A stretch of 64,000 nt of DNA from Kudoa neothunni (taxonomy: Eukaryota > Cnidaria). Location: positions 7,502,001-7,566,000 of the forward strand of contig OZ199839.1 of assembly GCA_964304625.1 (NCBI GenBank), read 5' to 3'. How positions within the stretch are numbered: position 1 is the stretch's first letter; every line of letters starts with the position of its first letter. This document shows, in pieces, positions 10,639-23,560 of this stretch. A program made the position numbers and the translations under genes. The notes beneath the pieces were generated by a model. That model was not told the DNA's origin. It did no database searches and saw nothing but the letters and a program-made list of their open reading frames with translations.

Positions 10639-11606
10639 ATGCCAAAAAGAATCTAACATCTGAATTCAATTAGCGAAGCTTCGGTATATCTTATCGTCCA
10701 GAAAGGTAAATCCCAGAAAGAAGTTTCTGAAGATTTAAAAATTCCGCGCTCTTCACTGAGCGATGTTATTAAAAAATACGACTTAAAGGAAACTCATTTA
10801 AAGGACTAAAAAGATGGAGCAAAAAACGCCAAATTAACTAATGATGTTCAACGATGGCTTCTTTCTATCATTCTGAGTGGGATTATAGAAAAACTTGGAG
10901 TACAAGTCTGTCAATCTACTATATACCAGTGGTTTAAAAAGTCAAATATATCTTTAAAATGACGAGGTCGATTCCTAAAAGTAGAAATTGTTCTAGCGTA
11001 AAAGCAGAAATGTTAGAGTACGTCAATTGGTATACAGGAATCCCCATCAACTTATGATACAGCAATCTAATTTTCGTTGATTAGAGTCCCTTTTCTCTAC
11101 ACCACATACGATCCATTGGATGTTCTCTTATCCGGGATACTCCAAACCCTATTTTACCTAATAATCGAGGACGAAATCTCACAATGATTTTGGCTGTAAA
11201 CGCTGTAAATGTGGTTTTGTCGGAAGCTATCCAGGAAAGTGTCAATACCGAAATTTTTCAAGCATTTTTAAAAAAGGTTGCTGATACTTTAGGAAACGAA
11301 AATTTTACTATTGTCATGGTCAATGTAAGGTTCCGTCAAAGTAATCAAGAGTTTTGCGACAACTACGACCATGAAATTCGTTACTTACCACGTAACTCGC
11401 CATTTTAGAATCGTAGCGATGAAGTTTTTTCCAAAATAAAATCCTTGGTTAGAAAAGATGGCCCAATTAATGGAAACCTGGGTTTGATCAAAAGAATGGC
11501 TGATGCTTCAAACCGACTAACGGAAAGTGACTTAAAAGGATACTTTCAACATCGCGAGTCGTTTCATGGTAAATGCCACACACCCAAGATATCGGTAGAG
11601 TTTAAC
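10639..11606 (+). pseudogene. Tc1/IS630-like transposase, decayed
   Basis: The N-terminal helix-turn-helix region reads SVYLIVQKGKSQKEVSEDL then IPRSSLSDVIKKYDL, followed by a second winged-helix-like part ending QSTIYQWFKKSNISLK. The catalytic end has HEIRYLPRNSPF, then SDEVFSKIKSLVR and a conserved tail YFQHRESFHGKC. The central part with the first Asp is scrambled. In-frame stops occur throughout, for example after PKRI at the start and inside PRNSPF-stop-NRSDEVF. Closely related tails occur in cnidarian and microsporidian IS630 elements (recalled, not searched). Confidence 0.75.
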
Positions 11607-12379
11607 AAATTAATTATTTAATTATGATATCTTAGTCAATTATTAGTGTTCTCTATTCTAAAAATACTAGTTTTAATGTTTATAAATTAAGGTGGATTAG
11701 ATCCCAAATGCATATACCATATACCGTAGGAAATCGATTTTTCGTCCTTTTCGGAGCATGCGCGCCTTAAGGATTACGATAGTTGAGAGTGATTTAAATG
11801 GTTTTTCATTAAAATTTATCTCATTTAATACAAATAATTAAAAATAAACCCGTTTAATACTATTATTGATATGAGTAAATTTAATTTTTTTATATTTTAA
11901 TTGACATTCAACATTTATTTCAAAATCTTATTTATTTTATGTATAAATTTTCTTTATAATTTCATATTTGTGATTAAATCGAAATTTATTCTGTTTTAAG
12001 TTTGGAGTTGGGTGATTTCGAATTAAATTATTGCCGAGACAAGAAACGATAATAATGGGTTTTTATCTTGTCTCATGAATTTTTATCAATTTCGATAATC
12101 AATAATGAAAAATTGCTAATGGGAACCGAAAAATAACTGAGAAACGAATTTATGAATCGCCTTTGTTGAAATAATCAGTTATCTTAGTTTGGCTATATTT
12201 TGTTGAATAATATTTTTGACATCGTACTTTCCAACTTTATGCACAAGTTGTACACATCAATTGTATTACGCTTTACGAAGCTTTAAAGTTTTTGAATTGA
12301 TTCTATAACTTGCTTCGAAGAAATATCATCGATTGGTAAATCTTAGGATACACCGTCATCATCATCATCATCATTGTGA

Positions 12380-13560
12380 TTCTTTTACCTTTTCTGTGAT
12401 ATGCTGTAAGCTAACTGAATCTCCGTTATCCATAGAAAATTATTGTGCTCCTCTAGAATCATCTCTTCAATTTCCGCATCAATTTCTGTTAGTTTAGTTC
12501 AGGAAGCGTAATTTCATAATTTATATCTTTATCATTAGCAGAAGAATATCTAGCTTTGAAACAATTTAATAAGGTCTTATTGCTAACAGAATCTCACGCT
12601 TCTTTAGTTAAAAATATAGATTCCAGATAATCCGGGGAGGTTGGGAGAGAGTCAGCTTCTGTGAATGCAAAGAACTTTTTTATAATTTCTCTTTTATATG
12701 CCGCATTGAACGAGTGGATAGTACCTTGATTTAAGGGCCGCAAAACGCTTATTGTATTTTGAGGAAGAAAAACCATTTTATATGGCTTAAATTATTGTGG
12801 AACTTAGAAATTGTATTGTCGAATATAAAACAATTTTATTGAAATTTATTCAAGAAACTTATTTTAACCAGTTGTATATTTTATAAACATATAATCAATC
12901 ATTCATGCTTTTTCGCGACACTCATTTAGTAGAAGATTTTTTACATTTTTGGAGCACCTCGATCTGGCAGAATGCCAAATAATCAAAGGATCGAGTTTCT
13001 TTACTAAATATGAAAGCATCAAAGAGGATTGTTGTTCTTTTTTTCTCTTTATTTATTCGGTTATAGGCATTCTGCTTAGTTGTGACATAACTTTCCCCTA
13101 AAACTATGAAAACATATCCAAACAAAAATTTTAGCTCCGTGTTGCTGATAGTATAGCGCAGCTTCGTCGATTTTAAAAATAAAATCGGATGAGCAGCCGT
13201 TTATTATATCCAATAACATCGGAATCCATTTTTAATTGTTTCGCTGTCAACGATACAAAAATCATCATGATAATTTTGCCATTTTAGATTGAATACTGAT
13301 TAAAACCCTTTAAACTTAAACCGTCGGTTATTATTGAATCCACACACGAATCATCTGAGCATAATCCTCTCATTTTATTAATTATATCAATAGATGTTAG
13401 ATCTATTTTTTGAACGCATCAAATTAATCCACTCAAACTTCTCAGAATCAAGCTCTTTGTTGGTACTATATTTAAATTTTTTTCGGCGAAGCTAGCCTAC
13501 TTTCATGGGGTTTCACTATTTCTTCTCTCTTATTAAGAATGCCATCCAATGTTGAAATTG
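12380..13560 (-). pseudogene. Second Tigger/CENP-B-like transposase, heavily decayed
   Basis: The clearest piece (12,594-12,776) reads MVFLPQNTISVLRPLNQGTIHSFNAAYKREI, the block around the third acidic residue, here RPLNQG with Asn in place of Asp. Farther up the strand are KTRTTILFDAF-like remnants (12,922-13,125). Near 13,500-13,560 lies a CENP-B N-terminal helix resembling KREEIVKPHESRLASP. The C terminus again ends in an acidic Asp run encoded by a CAT repeat at 12,357-12,376. Many stops. Confidence 0.65.
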
Positions 13561-13969
13561 TTGGAAGTTTAAATATTGAACAGTAGCATCTTTCGCGCCC
13601 TTATTAAGTAAGTGTTCAAAAAATTCGTTTATTTCAAATTCTCCCTTAATTATTATGATTTTTTGATTTTTTGTGCCATCTGAAAACTACTAAAAACCCG
13701 CAAATTCCCTCAAAAATTCCAAAAAAAGTACGTAAAATCCGCAACAATGGATTTTTTGTGTTTTCCTTATTTTTTCTTTATTTGTAAATCTTCTTTAATT
13801 AAATTTTAATATGATATTCTAATATTGAATCTTTACTTTTACGAAAATTTTAAGAGTAAACGAGAATTTAAAAAGTACGAAAAATCGATTGTCTACTTTA
13901 TCTTTAAATTATTAATTTCTGTTATATTTATCGTACTAAAAATTTACTCAAAACAGTTTAAATTGATTG

Positions 13970-13990
13970 GTCCGGATTCGGAGTAAAAAC
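13970..13990 (-). repeat. Terminal-repeat-like sequence, right partner
   Basis: Inverted partner of 10,582-10,602. If both are true ends, the enclosed unit is 3.4 kb, twice the length of a normal Tc1-like element. That fits insertion of the Tigger copy. Confidence 0.5.
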
Positions 13991-14049
13991 TTTAATTACT
14001 AAGATAATTACAAGTTAAATTAGAACTAAAAATATTCATTTGAATAAAT

Positions 14050-16860
14050 AAATAACTCTTAAACTCAATAAAAAGATTTTTAGGGGTCATTTAGTCGAAG
14101 CAATATTACATTATATAGAATATTTTTATCAAATATGCTCCGACAACAAATTAAGTAAACAATTGCAAGTTGTTTTGGTAATGGTATATTGTGTGACGCC
14201 TAAAATTCACCATGACCAAGCATGCTTTTCGATTTGATTTATTCGTGATTATTCTATACATAAAAAAGAATATGACGCAATGAAAAAACAACTCCAAATA
14301 ATTATCTAAAAGTTCCAATATTTACCGTGTTATAATTTTCATGTTGTCAATTTAAGCTGGTTTATGTTTATCGAAAAAATCCAGTCACCCTTTGTAATTG
14401 GTTAAATCCGTAAGGGAAACCATTTTTAGTTAGAAATTAATATAACAAATTTTTTATAGTTAGAATATCGTGTATTTAGATTTTAAATGTGTAAATAATA
14501 AGAGCAATCCATAAAACGAATATTAACGGCAAATTGTATTTTTGAAATTACAACATTATTCTGTTTAAACATTTTTAGTTTTATAATTATTTTTAAAGTA
14601 TACACACTTTGAATTTCTTGCATATGTTTCTGTCTATGTAAAAATGTATGTTTATTTCGCGGTATTACCCAATTAACACGGTGTTTTCATTTTCGTATAG
14701 AATTTTCTTTCAATAAATTAAATGCATTATTAATTTAAATATTGGCATAACGTTTCAATGACGTCCTAAACATAATTCATTTCTTAAGAGAATATATTAC
14801 ATCAAATTATTTAAGATTATGAAATCATTATCGTTGTTAATATCTAATTTTTGACTTTCGGCACCTAATAATTCACTAATTTTTTACGAACCTTTAATTC
14901 TTGAAAATATAATTTTTATGCCTAACGAAAACAAATTCAACTAATTGATATAAATCTAGAGTTGATAAACCATTCAGCATAATTTATTGTCAACAATACA
15001 AAACTAAGGTATTTACTTACATCTTTAAGAATAAAAGGTATTGTTACATAAATTTGAAAATATATTTCATATATGTTTAGGATTAAATCTTCAGGAGAAA
15101 TGAGACAATTAATAGTACTACATAAAATTTTCCTTAATGGTTAAATTCAACCTTGCAAGAAGAACTGTGTTTAATACGTGTATAGGTAATTGTATTGTAT
15201 ACTATTTCTTTCTTATACTGCTGTTGATTTTATAAGCTGTATTAAATATTATGAGCGCATATATAAACGAAGCGAATTGAGGCTCATACAAGTACTACAA
15301 CTCACACGTTTTTAATTTATTAACGGATAATTTATTTAAAAATAAAAATGGTTGTAAAATAATTTATAATTATACAAAAATGATCATCGTCCTTGATTAC
15401 TTGGGATGCCATAATTTGGGGTTAATTAAATGCATCAAATACATTACTACAGTCAAGAAATATTTTTCGGCAAATAGAATAAAATATTTTAGAACTTTCT
15501 CAACCTTAAGCTATAGAAAAACTGATATTTATCTCAGAAAAAACTAGCAATCATTATTTCATAACCCAGCTTAAATTGACAAAATGAAGATAATAACACG
15601 GAAAATATTGGAATTTTGAGATAATTATTTTGATTTGTTTTTCTATTGCTCCCAATTCTTTTTTTACGTACAGAATAGCCGGCAAAAAGTCAAAGCGAAA
15701 AACATACGCGGTCATAATGAATTTTAGGAGTGACACCGTATACCATTATTGTTGTTTTATATCAGACCACATAGATTAACTACATTAAAAAGCTCAAAAA
15801 TTAAATAAAACAATTTTTTCGGGCAATAGACATTGCCAATCAAAAGATAATTGAATTTTGAATATACGCACTGTGTATTACCCATCATTGTTGGCTAATT
15901 CGCACATTTTATCCAGTCTCGAAGGGATTACGTATTAACCCTCTCCCACTATATAACATTCCATTCCTATTTATGTTTTCATCTAACATTATATCCACTG
16001 TTATTGAGTTTATTTTAAAAGTATCTTTGTAATGATTCTTAGATCCATTACTGATCGATTCAACGTTAATACGATCCATGAAAAATTCGAGTAATAAACA
16101 TTGTCCTATAGTCATATTAGTTTTATGTTTTTCTATATTTGGATTTATGAAAGTCAACGTTGAAATTCAATATGTTTTAAATATTGATTTAATTGTCTTT
16201 TGAACTCTTTTATTTATTAAACTATTCAAAGTTTACGTTTCTCTAAATCATTATTAATTAATAGATTTTATCTCAAAATCCCGAGCGAAGCCATGTTATT
16301 GCGCTAGTACATATTAGTAAAATAAAAGAAGTATTTTCGGATCGTTACGAATATTATAGCTTACAAGCTAATTATACAATGAATCGGTTTTTTGAATCGT
16401 TTAAAAAATTTTTGTCTTACCAATGATAAGATGTTTCCTTTGATTGTAGCATTAATCTATGTATTTTACTTTAATAAAAATTTTACTCTAACTTATGCAA
16501 TAACATAAATATATTGCATTAATATCAATTACGAAATCATTCCAGGCAATAAATGAATTTAATGTGATATAAAACAAATTTTGAGCAATGACATATTTTT
16601 GGAAGATTTAGAATAAAATGATCTCATTTAATCTTTGTTTAAGATAAATATACATAACGCCCAAATTTTAATAAAAATAAATGATAATTATTCTACAAGT
16701 TTAACAGTTTCCACATTTCGGCAATACAAAATTTTTCAACCGAATCGATATATATTTGAAGCTAATGAAATAAACTATAATGTAACTATTTTATCATCCA
16801 ACCAGTAGAACAATAAAACTAATTAATTGAAAACCACATCGAGCATAATCGACGGCGGAT
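14050..16860. other. AT-rich intergenic stretch, no gene recognised
   Basis: Short open stretches exist on the minus strand (15,909-16,157; 15,554-15,736), but they show no family motif, no splice context and no codon bias I can see. Two TATTACCC words near 14,660 and 15,868 are the reverse complement of the motif at 5.1-5.3 kb. Confidence 0.4.
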
Positions 16861-16866
16861 ATAATC

Positions 16867-17380
16867 TTAGCGGCCAGCCTCAGCGCCCCGAACATCATAT
16901 TTTTCGGTGGTCCTTGTGTGTATCACTAAATAATAGGCCAAAACCGATGTTAGAATAAGTAGCACTAGTCCTAATATGATCCCAATAATCATTCCAATTT
17001 TTCCTGTGGAAGCAACTTTGTCATTAGTATTATAAAGTTGGGTTCTCCTGAAAAAGGTAGTCCAAGGGATTCCCCTTACCTTTTATTCGGATGTTGAAAT
17101 ATTTGAAAATATAATTAAAGTAACTATAATGGTGCTGTTTTTTTGTTGTAGCCGTGCTTTCTGTAAGAAGTAGGTAAGATAGAGGAAATGAAAACATTCT
17201 TCTGCCCTATTAATTCACTTAGTACAATAAATTTGTTATCAAATGGACAAAACAAGCTTACATTTGTTTGAGGTGCGCATCGTTAATCCAGATCATGGTG
17301 CATTGATTTTTAATGAGAGTGCTGGATGTTTTTTCGTTAAGGAAACCTTGAACCTCCTTTGAAGTAATGTTTAACCTGAC
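16867..17380 (-). CDS. C-terminal exons of an unrecognised single-pass membrane protein
   Basis: The last exon (16,867-17,047) follows a TTTTTCAG acceptor. It encodes a polar stretch, then a clear transmembrane helix (IGMIIGIILGLVLLILTS) and a short cytosolic tail with TRTTEKYDVRGAEAGR, ending at the TAA at 16,867-16,869. Upstream segments at about 17,090-17,200 and 17,270-17,380 contain plausible exons with N-glycosylation-like sites (LNITSKEV) and Cys-containing text flanked by GT and AG. Possible further exons reach 17,700. I do not recognise the ectodomain. Exon phases upstream of the last exon are unresolved, so this may be a type I receptor or adhesion-like protein, or a partial gene. 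Confidence 0.45.
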
Positions 17381-17939
17381 TTGGATCTACAATCGTTGTA
17401 GTGAACAATAATTTTTATTGATATCAAATTTATACGATTATTTGATTAATTAAATTAGAAAAATGAAGTGTTTGTCTTTAGCCACAAAATATTTCAACAT
17501 ATCAGTAGCTAAGAGATTTTAAAAATTTTTACTTTAACCTTCTAATAACACAAAATCAGTCCCCTTCGAGTAACAAATACAAATACTATAAGGTTTACCG
17601 ATCAGTATGAGATTTTTTGCAATCAGTGTGAGAAGTTATTCACTAATCTTAGACTTCCTCGTGTTAAAATAAGATTTTCCCCATTAAGATGTGGACCAAA
17701 AAAAGAGGTGTAAATTTAGTTGCCTAATAGCTGGACTTGTTGCAATCACACGAGGTTACGAGAAACATTCTGTCGAGCGGTTAAGTCACTATGTATTCAC
17801 TATTAATTAATTTAAAGTAAATTTATAAACATTGTTTATTAGTAAAATGTTCTTGTAAATATTTTATATATTCGAATTTTTAGTATTTAATTTAATTACG
17901 GAAATAGTCAACCCAATAAAAACAAAGTAATCATTAGCG

Positions 17940-18906
17940 ATGATGATAGGATAAAAATCATAAGCAAATCGTTGGAAGGAATATCGGCGAAACAGATTTC
18001 TGAAAATCTTTCACTTAACTACAAGACCGTTTGGATAATAATCGGCAATTACAACACAAATGGTGTTGTAAATGTTCAGAAACGTGGAGGTAACAGGAAA
18101 TCGAAGTTAACTTCCGATCAGAAATTAGAAATTTTAACTTGTATTGACCGTAAATGTTTGCCGCGGCTGAACGATATCACCAGATAAATCATCGAAAAGT
18201 TTGGAATCTCATTCAATATAAATACAGTTGGCAAAATTATCCGGGACTTCCATTACACTAAAATCCGCCGTCCCATTTCCCGAAAGAAGAAATTGTTAAT
18301 CCACTATTGAAACGAGATTCAAATATGCTAAAGATTTTAGGGAATATGAGCTGAAGACAGAGGATAAAAACGTCAGATTTATAGACGAGATTGGGTTAAT
18401 GTGGTGACGAGACCAAAAAAAGGTCGTTCAGCAAGAGGGGTTTAGCCGTATCTTTCTGTTTCAACTTCCTGCAGTAGAAATATTTCGGTCACGTCTGATA
18501 TGAATAGTATGGCATGATATATCACGAAATTCATAATAAGGCAGTGAATGGTGAATATTTTTGAAAATGTTTTATTGAAACAAAGAATGCATGCTTATGC
18601 ATAGATATAAACGACCCAATTTTTATTCTTGATAACGCACGTATCTATCATTATAACGGACTCAATGACACAATGGACTCATTCCGACTTAAATTGTTTT
18701 TCCTGTCATACGTTTCTCCGTTCCTAAACCCTGTAGAGAATATTTTTTCTGTGTGGAAACATATAGTTATAAGGGCAGAAGAAAAAAATGGGATAAAAAT
18801 AGAAGAATTAATATTATCTAAATTTAACGAAATTAATGGCTCCCATTGTGAGAGCTTCTATACGAAGATGTTAAAATATTTACAAAAGGCAGAAAACAAG
18901 AAATAA
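17940..18906 (+). pseudogene. Tc1/IS630-like transposase, second copy, decayed
   Basis: Helix-turn-helix: KQISENLSLNYKTVWIIIG followed by the linker KRGGNRKSKLTSDQK. The catalytic parts in order are FIDEIG with the first Asp (about 18,380), PIFILDNARIYHYN (about 18,615) and FLSYVSPFLNPVENIFSVWK (18,700-18,760), which gives a DD-x-E arrangement with SPFLNPVEN. The C terminus reads through to a stop at about 18,906. Stops and frame changes lie between 18,185 and 18,670. It belongs to a different subgroup from the 10.6-kb copy, judged by the N terminus. Confidence 0.8.
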
Positions 18907-19296
18907 TAAATAAACAATTTATTTTCTGCTATTATTAGATTTATTATATCGATATATTGGAGAGAGTTTTCTGCGCAGAATTTAAGTTTTACGTAATTGG
19001 AGACTTAAATATTTCAATAATCAAACTTACCTTAATGAATACCACATAATATCACATTGGTTGCGTAAAACCTCATATTGATCGAGAAATCCTATAAATG
19101 AGGTCGAAATTGATCTCAATTACTTTTTGTATCTCTCATCTATTTATACTATTTTCTAACCATAATTAAAATAAAATAAAAAATTTACGAATTTTCATTA
19201 TTAATTTTGCGTTTAAACTTTTCGGCATGTGCGTGCAGGGGTGATCAAAAATTAATTGCAATTAATTGATTGCAATCAAGTTTATAAGAAAAATTA

Positions 19297-19300
19297 TCTA

Positions 19301-19337
<37 letters not shown>

Positions 19338-21307
19338 CTTATGTCTGTCAGTGTGTTTGTTAGCAGCGGCACTCATGTACCATGGATAAACTTTTTTTAA
19401 ACACAGCATTTAATTTGCGTTTGAATAGATAATGCCATTAATAAAAATCGTTCATTTACTTAGAACTATAAACATAATCAATACTGCAGTCAAAAGTAAG
19501 GTATTTTCTGGTTGTTTACTCAAATAACAGATAAAAAAGTACCTTTTTATTATTTATTAGTTGTTTGCTTCAGAGTGATACTCAATTAGAATGAACTTTT
19601 ACTCGCGATATACTAGGACAATTCAATAATTTGGGTAGATAATGTTTCAAAAATGTTACATAAGCCTGTTTGGAATATTTTTAAGACTGATAATGCCATA
19701 TTTACAAGAAACGTAGCATTTCCCTTAAAATTATAGTCATAACCAAATTATTTGGATATATTTTCACTTTTAAAGTGATATGGATGTAGTTGAGCGAAAA
19801 CGATTATGCTCATTTTGAATAAAACACATAATTTGAGGTTATATGTTGTTGCCATCAATGAATAATTTGGTAGTTCTATAAGCATTCGAAAAACGATGTA
19901 AGATGTGTATAGAGTTTTCAAATAATTGAGTTTTTGTGATTAATTCTTAAATAAAAATTTCTTTTTATCAAATATATCGATTGAGATTGAAAGTATATTC
20001 GTCTTTCGGTAAGTATTTACTCATTTTTTGGTTTTCCTAAACTTTCTTGCAAAACAACAGGCATAACTAATTCGATTTTTTTATATTTGATGAGATAACT
20101 TTTTAAATAATGTTTAAGTTCTTAGTAACCTAATTATTCCTTACCCCCAAAATTTAATTAAGGTTAATACTCAAATCTATATATAATTTTTTGTTCGTTA
20201 AAAATAATTCATTTTGATATAAAAATTGCATGAAATTATGCGACACCGCATTCTATAGGTAGTTTAAGAATTAATATTCACGGCTACTTTTGCACAAAGT
20301 ACAATCCCCTCTCAATCTCAATACGTGTCATGTAAGTAGTTAATGAGAAATGATTGGTCTATTCAATCTAACCAATATTTTCACAAAGTTTTCGTTAATC
20401 TAAGAATAGTTCTATACAAAGAAATTATTTTGGGACAATCAAACAGTACGTTATTTTTGAAAGGGTGTATTCCTTCGAGAAAACCAGTAAATATTTTAGA
20501 ATTACTGTAATTTTTCAAACCAAAAAAACCTTTACATTTTAGATTTAATCGTATTTTGTTAATTAAACTTGAATATTTTTGAACCAGTAGGTATTTTAAA
20601 AAAAACAGATATTGCGTTTATTAAAAAATCGGGAAATTTCTTTATAATAGTGAATACGTAAGTTACCACTCACGACTTTTTAAAACATCATTTATAAAAT
20701 TTCAAAAAAAAGAAATAACAATTAATATTTTTATTTACGACGCATCTTAATTTTATTTTTTTATCGTTTGTAGACTAATAATAAATTTTATAACTAGAAG
20801 GATTAATTTTTATCACAAAAATTAGAATAAAACTAAAAGTTCTATTCAAGTTATTTAATGATGATATTTAATAAATAAATTTTAATTGTTAATTAAATTG
20901 CTCATAAAATTAAGTTTATTATATTCTTGGTCAATAATTTGTAAAATAAACTTAAAAATACTCAAGAATTTCACTCAATACATCTATTTATATTTTAATG
21001 GAAAATGTGCGCATAATTTTGTCCTTCTAAATCATCACATTGCACAAATAATTACAAGCTTTAAAGTGCAACAATCAAAATTGAAAAATAAGATTTACAG
21101 GGTTGAACGTGCTACTTGGATTCAATCTTACGTAGAATTTCTTCATTCAAAAATAAAAGTAATAGTTAAAATTTTCCATCACACAGTACGAGGCAAAGTT
21201 GGGCATTAGCGCTATTTACTTATAATCAACAAGGCTTTATTCTGCGTCAGGTTTTAGCCTACTTGGCTGGGCAAGGAAGCCCAAGCGAAAGGGGGCTTTT
21301 GCGTTAA
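19297..21307 (+). mobile_element. Helitron-like non-autonomous element, copy 1, nested in hAT
   Basis: It starts TCTATCTATATATATA followed by CCTTATGTCTGTC. It ends in a GC-rich, hairpin-capable segment (GGGCAAGGAAGCCC) just before TTTGCGTTAA. The same start and end are found in 53,002-54,034, where the terminus is TTTGCGCTAG. A 5' TC and a 3' hairpin followed by CTAG suggest a rolling-circle element. No Rep/helicase is encoded. Internal homology between the copies continues for several hundred bases at both ends. Confidence 0.55.
19301..19335. repeat. TA dinucleotide microsatellite
   Basis: An uninterrupted TA run sits within the 5' end of the Helitron-like element. TA runs also occur at about 25,700, 28,836, 42,450, 55,115 and 58,497. 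Confidence 0.9.
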
Positions 21308-21524
21308 TTTCTAATAACACATATATTGAATCGAAACTTTGGTTCTATTAAAGACATTTATTTATATAAGAATTGTTCTGAATAATGATACCAGATGTTG
21401 CAGCATAGTTGAAATTGTCGGCAGATGCGAAAAGATAGTGTTATTTAGCTGAACTCGCTTTATCACTGAAAAAAATATGATAGATCATCTTTTAACGCCA
21501 AGAGAATATTTATAAACTTCTTCG

Positions 21525-22075
21525 ATGTTGCCATTTAAAAAATTCCATTCAATAACTATGGTTCTGCAAAAAGATGATTTTTCTATAACGGACGCAAGAT
21601 ATTTGTTCAGTGAAGTTATTGAAAAATATCCAGTATTGTATGAACTTCTGTGTGACAGTAATAATATATATTCGAAGAATTTTGAAAACGGCTCTTTAAA
21701 AATTCAAGAGGATAAAATTGATGAATTAACTTCTGAAGGGAAACATGCTGTGTTCAATCTAAAATTGTCCGCATAAATTTCAATAGAAGAAACCGATACT
21801 TTTATTAAATCCAATTTTTTCGCTGTCAAAGTCTCAAGATAAGAAAATTGGAAAAACAATTGAAATTCTTTATTATATGGACACGATTTATTCTATCATT
21901 CTCTAATCTGGTTGGAAGGTTATTAAGCTACGCTGGCTGGCTATACCTTTGATGATCTCCGCCAAAATTATTCCCATATAAATCTAGAAACGCAAATACT
22001 TCTAGAAGAAAAAAAAGATTATGTATCAATAAAATTGTGTAGAAGGTTTTTTCAACAAATTTACGATTTATAGTT
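21525..22075 (+). pseudogene. hAT transposase C-terminal region, decayed
   Basis: KKFHSITMVLQKDDFSITDA then RYLFSEVIEKYP and NFENGSLKIQEDKIDELT match the conserved block found near the dimerisation region of one hAT/BED group, as known from oomycete and invertebrate elements (recalled). After SA-stop at 21,776 further remnants follow in other frames. No HATC signature with a clean Trp was identified. It lies within the terminal repeats of the 3.43-kb hAT element, which fits its identity. Confidence 0.65.
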
Positions 22076-22679
22076 AATTCCTCATTATTTCATCGTTCCG
22101 TTGTATTTAATTTATGCAATCTATTACGTGTCAAAATTTATTATTTATATTGGCTTTTTTATTCCTTATTTAAAAAATAAACACAAAATGATGGACATAA
22201 AAAACATTTGTTTAACTTTTTTTATGTTACAACGGATTATGACGTTCCAAGGAACGTTAAGGCGGGCTCAGCATAACATGGTTCAAATTTTAGATGCTTT
22301 CTATAAAGGTAAGTTTCGTTAATAAAATATTGAACGTCATCTATGAGATTCCAAATATTATTATTTGGAAGTTATATTCACTAATTAAATTTTCCAACTT
22401 AAAGTTTATATTAATGTTTGAAAACATGATAAATTTCTAGATACTTTTATTTGCAACCGAAATGACTAATGGGAAATTATTATGCCGAGATAAATAAATG
22501 ATCTCCAATGATGTTGGATTATCGTCAATAGTTTTCTAATAATTTCAATTAATTTTAATTACAAGTAATTGAAATTATTGATTTTGAAAATCTGCAATTA
22601 AAATTAATTGATTGTACATTTAATAATTGATTTTTAGGATAAAAATTAATTTTTGACCACCCCTGCATGCGTGTATGTA

Positions 22680-23560
22680 CAAAGTATTTTTATAGAGTGC
22701 GAATGTTTATATTTGAAATTCCTATAATTTCGTTTCAAAAACTTGTCAATCCAATAAGCTATAGTCTAGTTATTAAAAGTGCTTCTTGTTATTTTTATTA
22801 TTGAAAATTGGAAACCTAAATGTGATGCCATCAACGACCCATGTAAATAATCATTTCAATAAATATTTTCCATTTTATATCGTTTTCTAGGAGTGAATGG
22901 GTTAAACAACTAAAAAATATCTGATAGATAAAATGGTATAAGCGTTATATATTAGAAGAGTCACTGAGAATTAGAAAACAATTTAATAAATCGAATACAC
23001 TAATACTTTTTTTTGTACAAAAACTAATTATAATTCGTAACGTTTTAAATAACTAAGAAGAATAATATTTGCAGAAATAGGCTGTGTTCTTAAAAACATG
23101 AAATCTTATAGAAATCGCATGTGATTGTTGTTTTTTTACTGTTATCTTGATCACACCAGACACATCCTTTCCTATTATATTTTCGAGCAGAATGTCGAGG
23201 ATTTTTGAAATCTACTTGTTTGGGTATTTCTTTGTTCCTTCATGTCAAATACTCGTATTATTCAAGAGAAACTTATTTCAAAAATGGTCTTCCTTTTATA
23301 CATTATTTCAAGTTCAAAATGCAACCGGCATACGCAAAACATTATTAAGTCTGATCAAAATGTATCAATTAAATAAAAAGTATGTAAATATTAATTTTGC
23401 ATTTCTTACATATTTGGCCATTCCGCTAAGTAGGACATCTCATGAATGGAATAATTTTGATGTTGGACTATTGTTGTTTCATTCGAACTGTTCAAGATGG
23501 CTTCCATTAATTTATTTGAATTTGAGGGTATTTTTCTACGGGCGGTTTATTTTATTTGAT
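22680..23560. other. Intergenic, no supported gene
   Basis: A 138-codon open stretch on the plus strand (23,147-23,563) has no recognisable motif. It lies opposite the end of a minus-strand transposase fragment, so I regard it as chance. Confidence 0.4.

Larger units (their letters stand above)
19236..22665 (+). mobile_element. hAT element with terminal repeats and imperfect 8-bp target duplication
   Basis: The left end CAGGGGTGATCAAAAATTAA (19,236) is mirrored by the right end, whose complement reads CAGGGGTGGTCAAAAATTAA (ending 22,665). The CAGGGGTG start is typical of hAT. The flanking 8-mers TGTGCGTG (19,228-19,235) and CATGCGTG (22,666-22,673) agree at 6 of 8 positions. The 3.43-kb interval holds hAT transposase remnants at 21.5-22.05 kb and a Helitron-like insertion at 19.3-21.3 kb. 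Confidence 0.75.
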
